Below are positions 24,217 through 33,493 of a stretch of DNA of 64,000 nucleotides, piece after piece. The DNA lies in assembly GCF_009728995.1 (NCBI RefSeq), contig NZ_VTZW01000008.1:493640-557639 (forward strand), written 5' to 3'. Position numbers and translations under genes: made by a program. The first letter of the stretch is position 1; every line of letters starts with the position of its first letter. Under the pieces are notes generated by a model that was not told the origin of the DNA, made no database searches, and worked only from the letters and a program-made list of their open reading frames with translations. Source of the DNA: Streptomonospora sp. PA3. GTDB lineage: Bacteria > Actinomycetota > Actinomycetes > Streptosporangiales > Streptosporangiaceae.

Positions 24217-25134
24217 TCAGCGGCTCATGAACTCCTCGTAGGCCTCCAGGACCTCTTCGGTGGGGCCGTCCATCACCAGGCTGCCGCTCTCCAGCCACAG
24301 CACCCGGTCGCAGGTGTCGCGGATGGACTTGTTGCTGTGGCTGACCAGGAAGACGGTTCCGGCCTCGGCGCGCAGCTCGCGGATGCGTGCCTCGGAGCGC
24401 TTGCGGAACTTGCGGTCGCCGGTGGCCAGGGCCTCGTCGATCATCAGCACGTCGTGGTTCTTCGCCGAGGCGATCGCGAAGCGCAGCCGGGCGGCCATGC
24501 CCGAGGAGTAGGCGCGCATCGGCAGGGAGCTGAAGTCGCCCTTCTCGTTGATCCCGGAGAACTTGATGATGTCGTCGCGCTTCTCGTAGGCCTCCTGGGG
24601 CGTCATGCCCATCGCCAGGCAGCCGAGGATGACGTTGCGCTCGCCGCTGAGGTCGTTCATCAGTGCGGCGTTGACGCCCAAGAGTGAAGGCTGGCCGTCG
24701 GTGTAGACCCGGCCGCGCTCGGCCGGCATCAGGCCGGCGATGGCGCGCAGGATCGTGGACTTGCCCGAGCCGTTGGAGCCGATCACGCCGATGGCCTCGC
24801 CGCGGTAGGCGGTGAAGCTCACACCCTTGATGGCGTGAACCTCGCGCCCTCCCTTGCCGGAACGGCCGGTGAGGCGCCGCAGCGCCCGGGAGGCGCGTCC
24901 GCCGCGTGCGGATCCGCCGCCCGCCGCGTCGCCACCGCCCTGCTCCTGCTGCTCCTTGGCGGCGGCGGCCTGCGCGCGCAGCGCGGCCTTGCCCTTTCTG
25001 CCCTTGCCCTTGCCGGCGGACACGCCCTGCAGCCGGTAGACGATGTGCAGGTTGTCGACGATGACGGTGGGCTGCCGCTCCTCGTGCTCCTGGGCGGCCT
25101 TCTCGGTCTGCTCGGACACCTCAGTCACGCCCAT
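24217..25134 (-). CDS. ABC exporter ATPase, TagH/Wzt type (cell-surface polymer export)
   Basis: A 305-residue ATPase with Walker A GSNGSGKST (residues 119-127), signature YSSGM and Walker B VLMIDEALATGD. A 60-residue basic and Gly/Gln-rich insertion (about 38-97) interrupts the first strands, between HIVYRLQG and EVHAIKGVSF. The sequence style (SLLGVNAALMNDLSGERNVILG) is that of exporters for teichoic acid, O-antigen-like or other surface glycans. It overlaps the permease gene by 14 nt and has AGAGGAG before its ATG. There is no extra C-terminal carbohydrate-binding domain as in some Wzt proteins. The polymer is not known because no glycosyltransferase is nearby. Confidence 0.94.
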   Translation of the reverse strand: MGVTEVSEQTEKAAQEHEERQPTVIVDNLHIVYRLQGVSAGKGKGRKGKAALRAQAAAAKEQQEQGGGDAAGGGSARGGRASRALRRLTGRSGKGGREVHAIKGVSFTAYRGEAIGVIGSNGSGKSTILRAIAGLMPAERGRVYTDGQPSLLGVNAALMNDLSGERNVILGCLAMGMTPQEAYEKRDDIIKFSGINEKGDFSSLPMRAYSSGMAARLRFAIASAKNHDVLMIDEALATGDRKFRKRSEARIRELRAEAGTVFLVSHSNKSIRDTCDRVLWLESGSLVMDGPTEEVLEAYEEFMSR

Positions 25135-26035
25135 ACTCCTCTTCTGCCCGGTAGAAGTAGACGAACCCCGCGACCAGGGAAAGCAGCGCCCAGCCCAGGG
25201 CGAGCAGCCACACGTGCGGCGGCAGGTACTGCGCGCCGAAGTTGTGGGTGTTCATCAGGGCATACCGCATGAGGTCGATGTAGACGGCGGCCGGCTGCAT
25301 GTCGAGGATGACCAGCGCCCACGTGGGCAGGTCGTCGGCCCGCTGCTCCACCATGTAGAGCACACCCGAACCGTACATCCAGACGCGCAGGACGAAGGGC
25401 AGCCACTGCGCGGCGTCGCTCACCTTGCTACCCAGGCGGGCCGCCCACATTGCAAGGCCGGTGTTGAACACCAGCTGCAGCGCCAGCACCGGCACGATCA
25501 GCAGCCACTCCCAGTCGGGGTAGTTGCCCCGCGCGACGACGATCACGATCAGCACCAGCATGGAGATCACCAGCTGGCGCAGTTTCATGGTGACCTGGGT
25601 GAGGGGCAGCACCGCGCGGGGGAAGTGCAGGGCGCGGATCAGCCCGCGCTCGCCCGAGATCGACTTCACCCCGGCCGTCACCGTGTCGCGGGTGAACGTG
25701 AAGATGAAGACCCCGGTCACCAGGAACGAGATGAAGTCCTCCACCCCCCGGCTGGTGCCGAGGAGAAGGCCGAAGATCACGTAGTAGACGGCCGCGTTCA
25801 TCAGCGGAGTGAGGACGAACCAGAATCCGCCGAGCCGTGCGCGGGTGTACTTGGCACTGGAGCGCGCCCTGGCGAACTCGGCGATGAAGTACCGGTGCTC
25901 CCACAGCCGGCGGAGGTACTCCGCCAGGCCCGGCCGCGCCCCGCTCACCGAGAGGCCGTACTTGGCCGCCAGCTCCGCGGCTTGGGGATCCGGCCGATCC
26001 TTGGTGACTCCGTCTGGTCCCACGCGTTTGCTCAC
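25121..26035 (-). CDS. ABC exporter permease, TagG/Wzm type
   Basis: A 304-residue integral membrane protein with about six membrane segments in the ABC-2 arrangement: FVLTPLMNAAVYYVIFGLLL, FISFLVTGVFIFTFTRDTV, LVISMLVLIVIVVA, LLIVPVLALQLVFNTGLAMW and VWLLALGWALLSLVAGFVYF. The conserved GERGLIRALHFPRAVLPL loop is typical of polysaccharide and teichoic-acid export permeases. The start is GTG at 26035; the ribosome-binding site is weak. It is the first gene of the two-gene exporter operon, divergent from a TetR gene whose intergenic space has two similar operator-like repeats. Confidence 0.94.
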   Translation of the reverse strand: MSKRVGPDGVTKDRPDPQAAELAAKYGLSVSGARPGLAEYLRRLWEHRYFIAEFARARSSAKYTRARLGGFWFVLTPLMNAAVYYVIFGLLLGTSRGVEDFISFLVTGVFIFTFTRDTVTAGVKSISGERGLIRALHFPRAVLPLTQVTMKLRQLVISMLVLIVIVVARGNYPDWEWLLIVPVLALQLVFNTGLAMWAARLGSKVSDAAQWLPFVLRVWMYGSGVLYMVEQRADDLPTWALVILDMQPAAVYIDLMRYALMNTHNFGAQYLPPHVWLLALGWALLSLVAGFVYFYRAEEEYGRD

Positions 26036-26109
26036 TTCGGGTTTCTCTCAGCAACTAAGGGAGGGCGCCGTGTACCGGGCTAGGGCTCCACCTGCGAAAA
26101 CACGTCAGA

Positions 26110-26171
26110 ACGAAACCGTTTCGTCGCTCCGATAGAGTAGATCCAATCAGGACAGAACGCAACCGTATCGT
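26110..26171. promoter_or_regulatory. Two related 15-bp operators between the ABC exporter and TetR genes
   Basis: ACGAAACCGTTTCGT (26110-26124) is a perfect palindrome with a one-base centre. ACGCAACCGTATCGT (26157-26171) is the same motif with two changes. They start 47 bp apart in the divergent promoter region and fit TetR-type control of the exporter and/or the tetR gene itself. Confidence 0.65.
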
Positions 26172-26191
26172 CCCTACGTTAGGATGGCCGT

Positions 26192-26833
26192 GTGTCCGAT
26201 GCAGAGAAACCCCGGCAGGCGCGCCGCGCGCCCGCGGGCGCCGCTGTTCTGCAGAAGGATGTCACGCTGGCGATCCAGGCGGCCGTCTTCACCGAACTGG
26301 CCAAGCACGGGTACGGGCGCTTGTCCATCGAAGCCGTGGCCAGGCGGGCGGGCGTCGGCAAGACCGCAATCTACCGCCGCTGGAGCTCGAAGCTGCAAAT
26401 GGTCCTCGAGGTGGTCTCGGCGGCCGCGGTGAAGGTGATGCCGGTTCCCGACACCGGAACGCTGAGCGGTGACATACGCGAACTGCTCGACGCGGGCGCC
26501 CAGGCGATGCGCCACCCACTGGCCTCGCAGATCGTACCCGACCTTTTGGCCGAAGCGTCACGCAATCCCGACATAGCCGAAACCCTGGAGAACGCGCTGC
26601 GCGAGACCCAGCAGGGGGTCAGCGCGGTGATGATCAAAAACGCGGTGGAGCGGGGCGACCTGCCCGCCGACACCGACGCCGAACTCGCCTTCGACATGGT
26701 CTTCGGCCCGCTGTACTGGCGGGTGGCCGTCACCCGCAGCCCCGTCTCCAACGACTACCTCGACCGCCTGGCCGAGGGCGCAACGGCGGCCCTGATCGGG
26801 GCGCACGGCCCGGCGGCGCACTCGGGCGGCTGA
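26192..26833 (+). CDS. TetR-family transcriptional regulator, divergent from the ABC exporter
   Basis: A 213-residue TetR protein. The helix-turn-helix reads AAVFTELAKHGYGRLSIEAVARRAGVGKTAIYRRW, followed by the C-terminal TetR_C_11-like domain (LLAEASRNPDIAETLENAL and FDMVFGPLYWRVAVTRSPV). It starts with GTG at 26192; the upstream TTAGGATGG gives a weak ribosome-binding site. Palindromes in the divergent promoter suggest it represses the neighbouring exporter operon; this is inferred from layout. No gene follows it for more than 2 kb. Confidence 0.92.
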   Translation: MSDAEKPRQARRAPAGAAVLQKDVTLAIQAAVFTELAKHGYGRLSIEAVARRAGVGKTAIYRRWSSKLQMVLEVVSAAAVKVMPVPDTGTLSGDIRELLDAGAQAMRHPLASQIVPDLLAEASRNPDIAETLENALRETQQGVSAVMIKNAVERGDLPADTDAELAFDMVFGPLYWRVAVTRSPVSNDYLDRLAEGATAALIGAHGPAAHSGG

Positions 26834-26940
26834 GGATTCCTGCCGGCCCGGCCGAGGGTTCCGGCTGCCGACGCGCAGCGGGCCGGCGCGGGCGGCGCGG
26901 GATTCGGGTCGGCGGTCACCGGTTGGTGTGGGTGGATGGC

Positions 26941-27120
26941 GGGTCGCCCGACGAGAGCGGCGACGGTCGGCGGAGGGCTGGGCCCGCGCGAATCGGTACG
27001 GGTGCCCGCCGGTGCCGGTGGACGACGGGGCAGCGAGGACAGCGCGGGGTACAACCGGCGCAAATCGGTCCGGGTGCCCGCCTCTGACCCGCGCAACGGG
27101 GCGGCGACGCACCCCGGTGG
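26941..27120 (-). repeat. Inverted copies of the ~73-bp repeat unit
   Basis: Two full units and a partial one match the reverse complement of the array at 27963-28690. The first runs from CCCGACGAGAGCGGCGACGG to GGGTGCCCGCCGGT (27014), the second ends in TCCGGGTGCCCGCC, and a partial third includes GGGGCGGCGACGC. Similarity to unit 5 of the array is about three in four bases by eye. Confidence 0.6.
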
Positions 27121-27201
27121 CGTTCCGGAGATCCACATCACCCGCACACCCGGACCGAAACGCCGTATGCCCGATTTAATTTAACTCACTCTGCCCCCGG
27201 T

Positions 27202-27267
27202 CGCGTCGAGGGTGTCCGTGACGCCACTTTCGGCGCCGAGCGTGGCCCCACAGACACCCTCGACGCG
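27202..27267. repeat. Long perfect-but-one inverted repeat (19-bp arms)
   Basis: CGCGTCGAGGGTGTCCGTG (27202-27220) faces CACAGACACCCTCGACGCG (27249-27267). Only one pair mismatches and the loop is 28 nt. It follows an AT-rich patch (ATTTAATTTAACTCACTC). No T-run is present. It stands about 370 bp after the TetR gene with no gene to the right, so it may be a transcript terminator or a recognition site. Confidence 0.6.
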
Positions 27268-27682
27268 GTGAGCCGGGCACAGAAACGGGGCATCCGGAAT
27301 ACTCGAGGCCGCGATAGGGCGACGAGACGCGCCCCGCGACCACCGGGGCGGCCTCCGGCCGCGCGGCGGGCGATTTCAGGCGCAGAAGCGTCCCGCAATG
27401 TCCGGTATGCGGGGGCGCCGGAGCGGCCCGCACGGCCCGGATCGGCGATGATCATGGCGTTTGAAGCGGAATCGGCGTCAAAACCGCTCCAAACGCGCAC
27501 CTCGTGGCACCCCGGCCGCCTCCGCCCCCCGCCACAGCCGGGCATTCCGGGCAAACATCCCGGATTCCTTCCGCATCCCGGAAACCCTGGGGTTCCGGCG
27601 CGCCGAGCAGCCCCACCGCGCGCCATCGGCGGGCATCGTGGCCCCACCCGGAGTGAAATGCCTGAAACGTCCCCGCCCGGGC
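27268..27682. other. Gene-free stretch inside the 2-kb repeat region
   Basis: Part of the 26834-28857 interval with no supported gene. Long open frames cross it on both strands, but they have no ribosome-binding site, are Arg/Pro-rich and continue through the repeat units, so I do not call them genes. Confidence 0.5.
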
Positions 27683-27962
27683 CGTGTCCCAGGACGGCGG
27701 GGGCTGCCGTCCAGGAACCCACCGGGAACCCCGTGGGGCGGCCACCATCGGGGCTGCGGCAATGGGTGCGCCTCGCGAAGCGCGGTCACAGCTTGCCGCC
27801 GAGCGCACGCAGCCCGTCCCAGGTGGAGCCGCACCACCGGTGGCGGGCCTCCGAAACAAGGGTGCGCCGTGCGCTCGGCGGCAAGCTGGCGCACCGCGCT
27901 TCGCGCAACCCAGCCCCATTGCCGCAACCTCCTGTGGTGACCGACTGCTTGGACACGACAGG
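27683..27962. repeat. Dispersed nested inverted-repeat element, copy B (most intact)
   Basis: Outer arms GGGGCTGCGGCAATGGG (about 27750-27767) and CCCCATTGCCGCAACC (about 27914-27929). Next inward are CGCGAAGCGCGG and CCGCGCTTCGCG, and the innermost are GCTTGCCGCCGAGCGC (27791-27806) and GCGCTCGGCGGCAAGC (27870-27885). Together they form a roughly 58-nt imperfect inverted repeat around a central GGTGGAGCCGCACCACCGG segment. The flanks CCGTCCAGGAACCCACCG and GTGGTGACCGAC match copies A and C. Its ends also carry CGTGTCC / GGACACG. Confidence 0.88.
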
Positions 27963-28690
27963 GCGGCCCCACCACCGCCTTCGCCGTCCCCGTCACCTGC
28001 CGCACCGGCGGGCACCGGGTTCGGTGGGCTCTAGCTCGGCCATCCGCCGCCCTCGCCGCCCCCGTCGGGCGATCCGCCATCCGCCTCCGGCAACCGGTGA
28101 CCGCCCGGCCCGGACTCCGCTGGCCATCGCCGCCCCGTCGGGTGGGCCACCGGCGAGCACCGGATTCGGTGGTCGCGGTCCCGGCCATCCGGCGGCCGTC
28201 GCTGCCTCGTCGGGTGGACGACCGGCGGGCACCGGACCCGATGATCGCCGAACCCGACCATCCGCCGCCCTCGCCGCCCCCGTCGGGCGATCCGCCATCC
28301 GCCTCCGGCAACCGGTGACCGCCCGGCCCGGACTCCGCTGGCCATCGCCGCCCCGTCGCATGGGCCACCGGCGGGCACCCGAACCGATCCGCGCGGGCGC
28401 AACCCATTACCGCCCTCGCCGCCCTCGTCGCATGCCGCACCGGCGAGCACCCGAACCGATCCGCGCGGGCGCAACCCCGCGCCGCCGTCGCCGCCCCGTC
28501 GCGTGGGCAACCCGCGCCCAACTGAACCGATGAGCGCGAACCCTGGCCATCCGCCGCCCTCGCCGCCCCGTCACAAGCCCAACCGGCGAGCACCCGAACC
28601 GTTGGACGCAAGCCAGCCCGGCCATCCGCCCACCCTCGCCGCCCTCGTCGCAAGCCCAACCGGCGAACACCGGCACCGGTGATCGCCGAC
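27963..28690 (+). repeat. Degenerate tandem array of ~73-bp units (about ten)
   Basis: Units can be followed by the recurring ACCGGCGAGCACC / ACCGGCGGGCACC box, near 28005, 28150, 28221, 28368, 28441, 28582 and 28660, each followed about 40 bp later by CGCCCTCGCCGCC. A 100-bp block at 28041-28140 is repeated exactly at 28259-28358. Units 28360-28510 share CGAACCGATCCGCGCGGGCG. There is no short constant repeat with variable spacers, so it is not a CRISPR array. Confidence 0.82.
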
Positions 28691-28857
28691 CTCGGACCGA
28701 CGAAGCGTGCCGCACCTCGCACCCCGATCCCCCAAGCTTGTAACCGTTTCGTTGCCGAAGCCCTTCCGATACACGGAAGGCGACTTCGCGCGGGGCGCAC
28801 TCCGGCCCACCGCGGCGCTCCGACCGCTATCGGAGCAGCCCGCCGGGAATGTGTCCA

Positions 28858-28886
28858 TTGACACAGCGGCAATCGCGCTGTCACGA
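28858..28886 (+). promoter_or_regulatory. Candidate promoter of the GH9 cellulase gene
   Basis: A perfect TTGACA (28858-28863) stands 17 bp before TCACGA, a poor -10, and just upstream of the CelR palindrome. It is the only good -35 in the region. Confidence 0.45.
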
Positions 28887-28898
28887 TTCGGCTACGTG

Positions 28899-28912
28899 TG
28901 GGAGCGCTCCCA
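28899..28912. promoter_or_regulatory. CelR operator (TGGGAGCGCTCCCA)
   Basis: A perfect 14-bp palindrome identical to the CelR site known in front of cellulase genes in Thermobifida fusca. It lies 77 bp upstream of the cellulase ATG and just downstream of the candidate promoter, so a LacI-type CelR repressor relieved by cellobiose is expected to control the gene. The celR gene itself is not in the window. Confidence 0.9.
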
Positions 28913-28988
28913 TACCAGTACCTAAGGCCACCCGGAGGCGAGTCCACCGTCCGTTTCCCCCATCCCATCCCCCTACGTGAGGACTCTC

Positions 28989-31895
28989 ATGAGCCCATCC
29001 CCATCCCGTAGCAGGTTCGCTGCGGGGGCGGTCACGGCCGCCTCCGCGCTGACACTGTCCATGCTGGCCGGCGCGCCCGCCGCCCAGGCCGCCGAGCTGG
29101 TGACCAACGGCTCCTTCGACAACGGCAAGACCGGCTGGTGGAACACCGAGAACGCACCCGCCGAGGTCGTCGACGGGCAACTGTGCGCCGAGGTGCCGGC
29201 CGGCACGGCCAACGCCTGGGACGCCATCGTCGGCCAGGACGGCATCGCCCTGACCTCGGGCGAGTCCTACGAGCTCACCTTCACCGCCACCGCCAGCACC
29301 GACGTCTCCGTCCGCGCCCTGGTCCAGGAGCCGGTGGAGCCCTATACCGCGTTCCTGTCCGAGCGCCCCGCGCTGACCTCCGAGGCGCAGACGTTCAGCT
29401 ACACCTTCACCGCCGACGCCACCCTGGACGACGCCCAGCTCGTCTTCCAGCTCGGCGGCGCCGAGGAGGCCTGGACGTTCTGCCTGGACGACGTGTCGCT
29501 GCAGGACGGCGCCGAGCCGCCGGTCTACGAGCCCGACACCGGCCCGCCGATCAAGGTCAACCAGGTCGGCTACCTGCCCGACGGCCCGAAGAACGCGACG
29601 CTGGTGACCGACGCCACCTCGGCGCAGCCCTGGACGCTGCACAACGCCGACGGCGAGGCCGTGGCCGAGGGCCAGACCACCCCGCAGGGCACCGACGAGA
29701 GCTCCGGCCTCAACGCCCACTCCATCGACTTCGGCGACTACTCCACCGAGGGCACCGGCTACACGCTCACCGTCGGCGAGCACACCAGCCACCCCTTCGA
29801 CATCTCCGGGAGCGCCTACAAGGAGCTGCGCACCGACGCGCTGTCGCTGTACTACCCCCAGCGCAGCGGCATCGAGATCGACGACTCCCTGATGCCGGGC
29901 TACGGCCGCGCGGCCGGGCACGTCGGCGTGGAGCCCAACCAGGGCGACCTCAGCGTGCCGTGCGACCCCGACTACGACCCGTGCGACTACGAGCTGGACG
30001 TCTCCGGCGGCTGGTACGACGCCGGCGACCACGGCAAGTACGTCGTCAACGGCGGCATCTCCGCCTCCCAGGTCATGAGCGTCTGGGAGCGCACCACCTA
30101 CGCCGACACCGCCAGCCCCGGCAAACTGGGCGACGGCAGCCTGCCCATCCCCGAGCAGGGCAACGGGGTTCCCGACGTGCTGGACGAGGCGCGCTGGGAG
30201 ATGGACTTCCTGATGAAGATGCAGGTACCCGAGGGCGAGGACCTCGCCGGGATGGCGCACCACAAGATCCACGACCAGGAGTGGACCGGGCTGCCGCTCA
30301 TGCCGGCCGAGGATCCGCAGCCGCGCTACCTGCAGCCCCCGTCCACCGCGGCCACGCTCAACCTCGCCGCCACCGGCGCCCAGTGCGCCCGCGTGTTCGA
30401 GCCCTACGACGCCGACTTCGCCGCGCGCTGCCTTGAGGCGGCCGAGAAGGCGTGGCAGGCGGCGCAGGCCAACCCCGACGTCCTGGCCCCCGGCGACAAC
30501 GGCACGGGCGGCGGCGCCTACAGCGACGACAACGTCTCCGACGAGTTCTACTGGGCCGCGTCGGAGCTGTTCATCACCACCGGCGAGCAGTCCTACGAGG
30601 ACGCGGTGCTGGGCCACGAGCTGCACACCGAGGACGTCTTCACCGCCGGCGGCCTCAGCTGGGGCTCGGTGGCGGCGCTGGGCCGGATGAACCTGGCGCT
30701 GGTCCCCAACGAGCTCGACGACCGGCAGCGCGTGATCGACTCGGTGGTCGCCGGTGCCGACCAGTACCTGCAAACCCTGCGCGACCACGCGTTCGGCCTG
30801 CCCTACGCGCCGCCGGACAACGTGTTCGTGTGGGGCTCCAACAGCCAGGTGCTGAACAACATGGTGGTCATGGCCGCGGCCTTCGACCTGACCGGCGACG
30901 CCGCCTACCGCGACGGCGTGCTGCAGGGCATGGACTACATCCTCGGCCGCAACGCCCTGGGCCAGTCCTACGTCACCGGCTACGGCGAGAACGCCTCCCA
31001 GAACCAGCACAGCCGCTGGTACGCCAACCAGCTCGACGCGGATCTGCCCAACCCGCCCGAGGGCACCCTCGCGGGCGGCCCCAACTCCCAGAGCAGCACC
31101 TGGGACCCGGTCGCCCAGGACAACCTGGGCGGCTGCGCGCCGCAGTTCTGCTACATCGACCACATCGAGTCCTGGGCCACCAACGAGCTGACCATCAACT
31201 GGAACGCTCCGCTGGCGATCGTGTCCTCCTTCATCGCCGACCAGACCGGCGGCGGCGAACCGCCGGCCGAGGACGAGACCGCCCCCGCGGCCCCGGGCAA
31301 GCCCGAGGTCTCCGAGGTCACCTCGTCCGGCGCCACCCTGAACTGGGAGGCGTCGACCGACGAGGGCGGCAGCGGCGTCGCGGGCTACGACGTCTACGAG
31401 GTGACCGACGACGCCGCGCGCAAGCTCGGCTCGGCCGAGGACACCTCCTTCACCCTGACCGGGCTGGAGCCCGACACCGGGTACACCGTCCACGTCGTCG
31501 CCCGCGACGGCGCCGGCAACGTCTCCGAGCCCAGCCCCACCGCCGCGTTCACCACCGAGCCCGGCGACACCGGCGGGGGCGCCGCCTCCTGCGAGGTCGG
31601 CTACAGCACCCAGCAGTGGAGCGGCGGGTTCACCGGGTCGGTGACGATCACCAACACCGGCGACTCCGCGATCCGCGACTGGGAGCTGGGCTTCGAGTTC
31701 ACCGCGGGCCAGCAGATCAGCCACGGCTGGAGCGCCGACTGGTCCCAGGACGGCGCCGCCGTGACGGCCTCGGCGCTGTCGTGGAACTCCGACATCGCAC
31801 CGGGTTCCTCGGTCACCGTCGGGTTCAACGGCAGCTGGGAAGGCAGCAACCCCGCACCCGAGGAGTTCACCGTCAACGGCCAGACCTGCGCCTGA
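28989..31895 (+). CDS. Secreted GH9 cellulase with CBM4, Ig-like, FN3 and CBM2 modules
   Basis: A 968-residue secreted processive or endo-type cellulase. Order: signal peptide (cleavage after AAQA, residue 34); CBM4/9 module (about 35-175); short Pro-rich linker; CelD N-terminal Ig-like domain ([19 protein letters not shown]); GH9 catalytic domain (about 270-745); FN3 domain (about 760-850); C-terminal CBM2 ([19 protein letters not shown] to the end). Catalytic residues are visible: the DAGD pair at 344-347 and the general acid Glu733 in [11 protein letters not shown]. The ATG at 28989 is chosen for GAGGA upstream; an in-frame GTG at 28977 is less likely. A CelR site controls it and a strong terminator follows, so it is monocistronic. 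Confidence 0.97.
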   Translation: MSPSPSRSRFAAGAVTAASALTLSMLAGAPAAQAAELVTNGSFDNGKTGWWNTENAPAEVVDGQLCAEVPAGTANAWDAIVGQDGIALTSGESYELTFTATASTDVSVRALVQEPVEPYTAFLSERPALTSEAQTFSYTFTADATLDDAQLVFQLGGAEEAWTFCLDDVSLQDGAEPPVYEPDTGPPIKVNQVGYLPDGPKNATLVTDATSAQPWTLHNADGEAVAEGQTTPQGTDESSGLNAHSIDFGDYSTEGTGYTLTVGEHTSHPFDISGSAYKELRTDALSLYYPQRSGIEIDDSLMPGYGRAAGHVGVEPNQGDLSVPCDPDYDPCDYELDVSGGWYDAGDHGKYVVNGGISASQVMSVWERTTYADTASPGKLGDGSLPIPEQGNGVPDVLDEARWEMDFLMKMQVPEGEDLAGMAHHKIHDQEWTGLPLMPAEDPQPRYLQPPSTAATLNLAATGAQCARVFEPYDADFAARCLEAAEKAWQAAQANPDVLAPGDNGTGGGAYSDDNVSDEFYWAASELFITTGEQSYEDAVLGHELHTEDVFTAGGLSWGSVAALGRMNLALVPNELDDRQRVIDSVVAGADQYLQTLRDHAFGLPYAPPDNVFVWGSNSQVLNNMVVMAAAFDLTGDAAYRDGVLQGMDYILGRNALGQSYVTGYGENASQNQHSRWYANQLDADLPNPPEGTLAGGPNSQSSTWDPVAQDNLGGCAPQFCYIDHIESWATNELTINWNAPLAIVSSFIADQTGGGEPPAEDETAPAAPGKPEVSEVTSSGATLNWEASTDEGGSGVAGYDVYEVTDDAARKLGSAEDTSFTLTGLEPDTGYTVHVVARDGAGNVSEPSPTAAFTTEPGDTGGGAASCEVGYSTQQWSGGFTGSVTITNTGDSAIRDWELGFEFTAGQQISHGWSADWSQDGAAVTASALSWNSDIAPGSSVTVGFNGSWEGSNPAPEEFTVNGQTCA

Positions 31896-31916
31896 CGGAC
31901 ACCCCTCCCCCCTCAC

Positions 31917-31950
31917 CGGCCGGTCGCCGCGTTCGCGCGGTGACCGGCCG
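31917..31950 (+). terminator. Strong hairpin terminator after the cellulase gene
   Basis: Fifteen-base arms with one mismatch (CGGCCGGTCGCCGCG / CGCGGTGACCGGCCG) closed by a stable TTCG tetraloop, 21 nt after the stop codon. Confidence 0.85.
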
Positions 31951-32207
31951 CGGTCATGCCGGGCCCCGGTGGTGCCCGCACGCCCGCGGGTGCGGGCGTA
32001 CCGCCGCGGTCCGGGCCGCGGCGGCGTCTCGGGGCGGGGCGGTTCGGGGCGGGGCCGGGCCGGTGAGCGGCAGGGCGACGCACCGTTTCGCGGCAGGGGC
32101 CCCGGGTAGGCGGCCGCACCGAGGCGCCGCCGGGTCGCCCGGCCGCGCGCAGGCGTTCGGCGCACGGCGCCCCCGCACGCAGCCGCCTTCGGAATCGGGA
32201 GGACACA
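31951..32207. other. Spacer between the cellulase terminator and the alcohol dehydrogenase
   Basis: Very GC-rich, no gene seen; presumably holds the promoter of the dehydrogenase. No operator was recognised. Confidence 0.4.
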
Positions 32208-33407
32208 GTGAAGGCCGTCGTATGGCATGGCGTGGGCGACATCCGGATGGACGACGTCGCCGAACCGGCGATCGAGCATCCCCAGGACGCCATCGTGCAG
32301 ATCACCACCAGCGCGATCTGCGGGACCGACCTGCACATGGTGCGCGGCACCCTGCCCGGCATGGTGCCGGGGACCGTTCTCGGGCACGAAGGCGTGGGGG
32401 TGGTCGCCGAAGTGGGCTCGCAGGTCCGCAACTTCTCACCGGGCGACCGCGTCGTCATCCCGTCCACCATCGGCTGCGGGACATGCAGCTACTGCCGGGC
32501 CGGCTACTTCGCCCAGTGCGACAACGCCAACCCCAACGGGCGCCGGGCGGGGACCTCGTTCTTCGGCGGCCCCGAGGGCACCGGCTCCTTCCCGGGCATG
32601 CAGGCCGAGCGGGTGCGCGTGCCCTATGCCAACATCGGACTCGTCGGGCTGCCCGACCGGGTCAGCGACGAGGAGGCCATCCTCATCTCCGACATCTTCC
32701 CCACCGCCTGGTTCGGGGCCGACATCGCCGACATCAAGCCGGGCCACACGGTGGCGGTGCTCGGGTGCGGACCCGTGGGGCTGTTCGCGATCATCAGCGC
32801 CCGGGTGCAGGGCGCCGGTCGGGTGCTGGCCGTGGACGGCGTCGGCAGCCGCCTGGAGCAGGCGCGGGCCCTGCACGCCGAGCCGATCGACTACAACGCC
32901 GAGGACCCGGTCGCTGCCATGGTCGAGCTGACCGGGGGCATCGGCCCCGACCGGGTGATCGACGCGGTGGGCGTGGACGCCGAGCGGCCCAAGGAGGGCC
33001 CCGCGGCCACCGGTGAGAACGGCTTCGCCCGGGAGCTGGCACAGGTGGCGCCGGAGACCAACCCGCAGGACGGCACCTGGGTGCCCGGCGATGCGCCGTC
33101 GATGGCGACCCAGTGGGCGGTGCAGGGAGTCGCCAAGGCGGGGGCCGTCTCGATCATCGGCGTCTACCCGCCGCCGATGACGTCCTTCCCCATCGGCGCG
33201 GCGATGAACAAGAACCTCACGCTGCGGATGGGCAACTGCAACCACCGCAAGTACGTCCCCGAACTGGTGCGGATGGTGGCTTCCGGGCACGTCGACATCG
33301 AGTCGGTGCTCACCCAGGAGATGGGCTTCGACGACACCATCGCCGCCTACACCGCGTTCGACAGGCGTGAGGCGGGCTGGACGAAGGTGGCCGTCACCAC
33401 CGTGTGA
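32208..33407 (+). CDS. Zinc-dependent alcohol dehydrogenase (MDR, FdhA/glutathione-independent type)
   Basis: A 399-residue medium-chain dehydrogenase. Catalytic-zinc ligands are in SAICGTDLHMVRG and the GHEGVGVV histidine-glutamate box. The structural-zinc cysteines read CGTCSYCRAGYFAQC. The NAD-binding region is VAVLGCGPVGLFAI. The insertion between the domains (GGPEGTGSFPGMQAERVRV) and the late MATQWAVQGVAKAG stretch are characteristic of the glutathione-independent formaldehyde dehydrogenase-like group. The true substrate is not known. The GTG start is set by GGGAGGACACA just upstream. A hairpin terminator follows. A second member of the same group is at 52159-53355. Confidence 0.95.
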   Translation: MKAVVWHGVGDIRMDDVAEPAIEHPQDAIVQITTSAICGTDLHMVRGTLPGMVPGTVLGHEGVGVVAEVGSQVRNFSPGDRVVIPSTIGCGTCSYCRAGYFAQCDNANPNGRRAGTSFFGGPEGTGSFPGMQAERVRVPYANIGLVGLPDRVSDEEAILISDIFPTAWFGADIADIKPGHTVAVLGCGPVGLFAIISARVQGAGRVLAVDGVGSRLEQARALHAEPIDYNAEDPVAAMVELTGGIGPDRVIDAVGVDAERPKEGPAATGENGFARELAQVAPETNPQDGTWVPGDAPSMATQWAVQGVAKAGAVSIIGVYPPPMTSFPIGAAMNKNLTLRMGNCNHRKYVPELVRMVASGHVDIESVLTQEMGFDDTIAAYTAFDRREAGWTKVAVTTV

Positions 33408-33419
33408 GGCGTCCGGCGT

Positions 33420-33449
33420 GCCGCGCCGGCCCGGTGGTGCCGGCGCGGC
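33420..33449 (+). terminator. Hairpin after the alcohol dehydrogenase gene
   Basis: Perfect 11-bp arms (GCCGCGCCGGC / GCCGGCGCGGC) around an 8-nt loop, 12 nt after the stop codon. Confidence 0.75.
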
Positions 33450-33493
33450 GCTGCGGCAGGTATGCGGTGCCGGGGTGCGGGCAGTGGGCCCGC

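Noticed and set aside
27963..28690. Possible CRISPR array
   Set aside because: Units of ~73 bp vary along their whole length; there is no short constant repeat with unique spacers and no cas gene in the window.
27268..28968. Long open frames (over 400 codons) on both strands through the repeat region
   Set aside because: They are Arg/Pro/Ala-rich, have no ribosome-binding site, cross repeat units in several phases and are matched by equally long frames on the opposite strand. High GC explains them.
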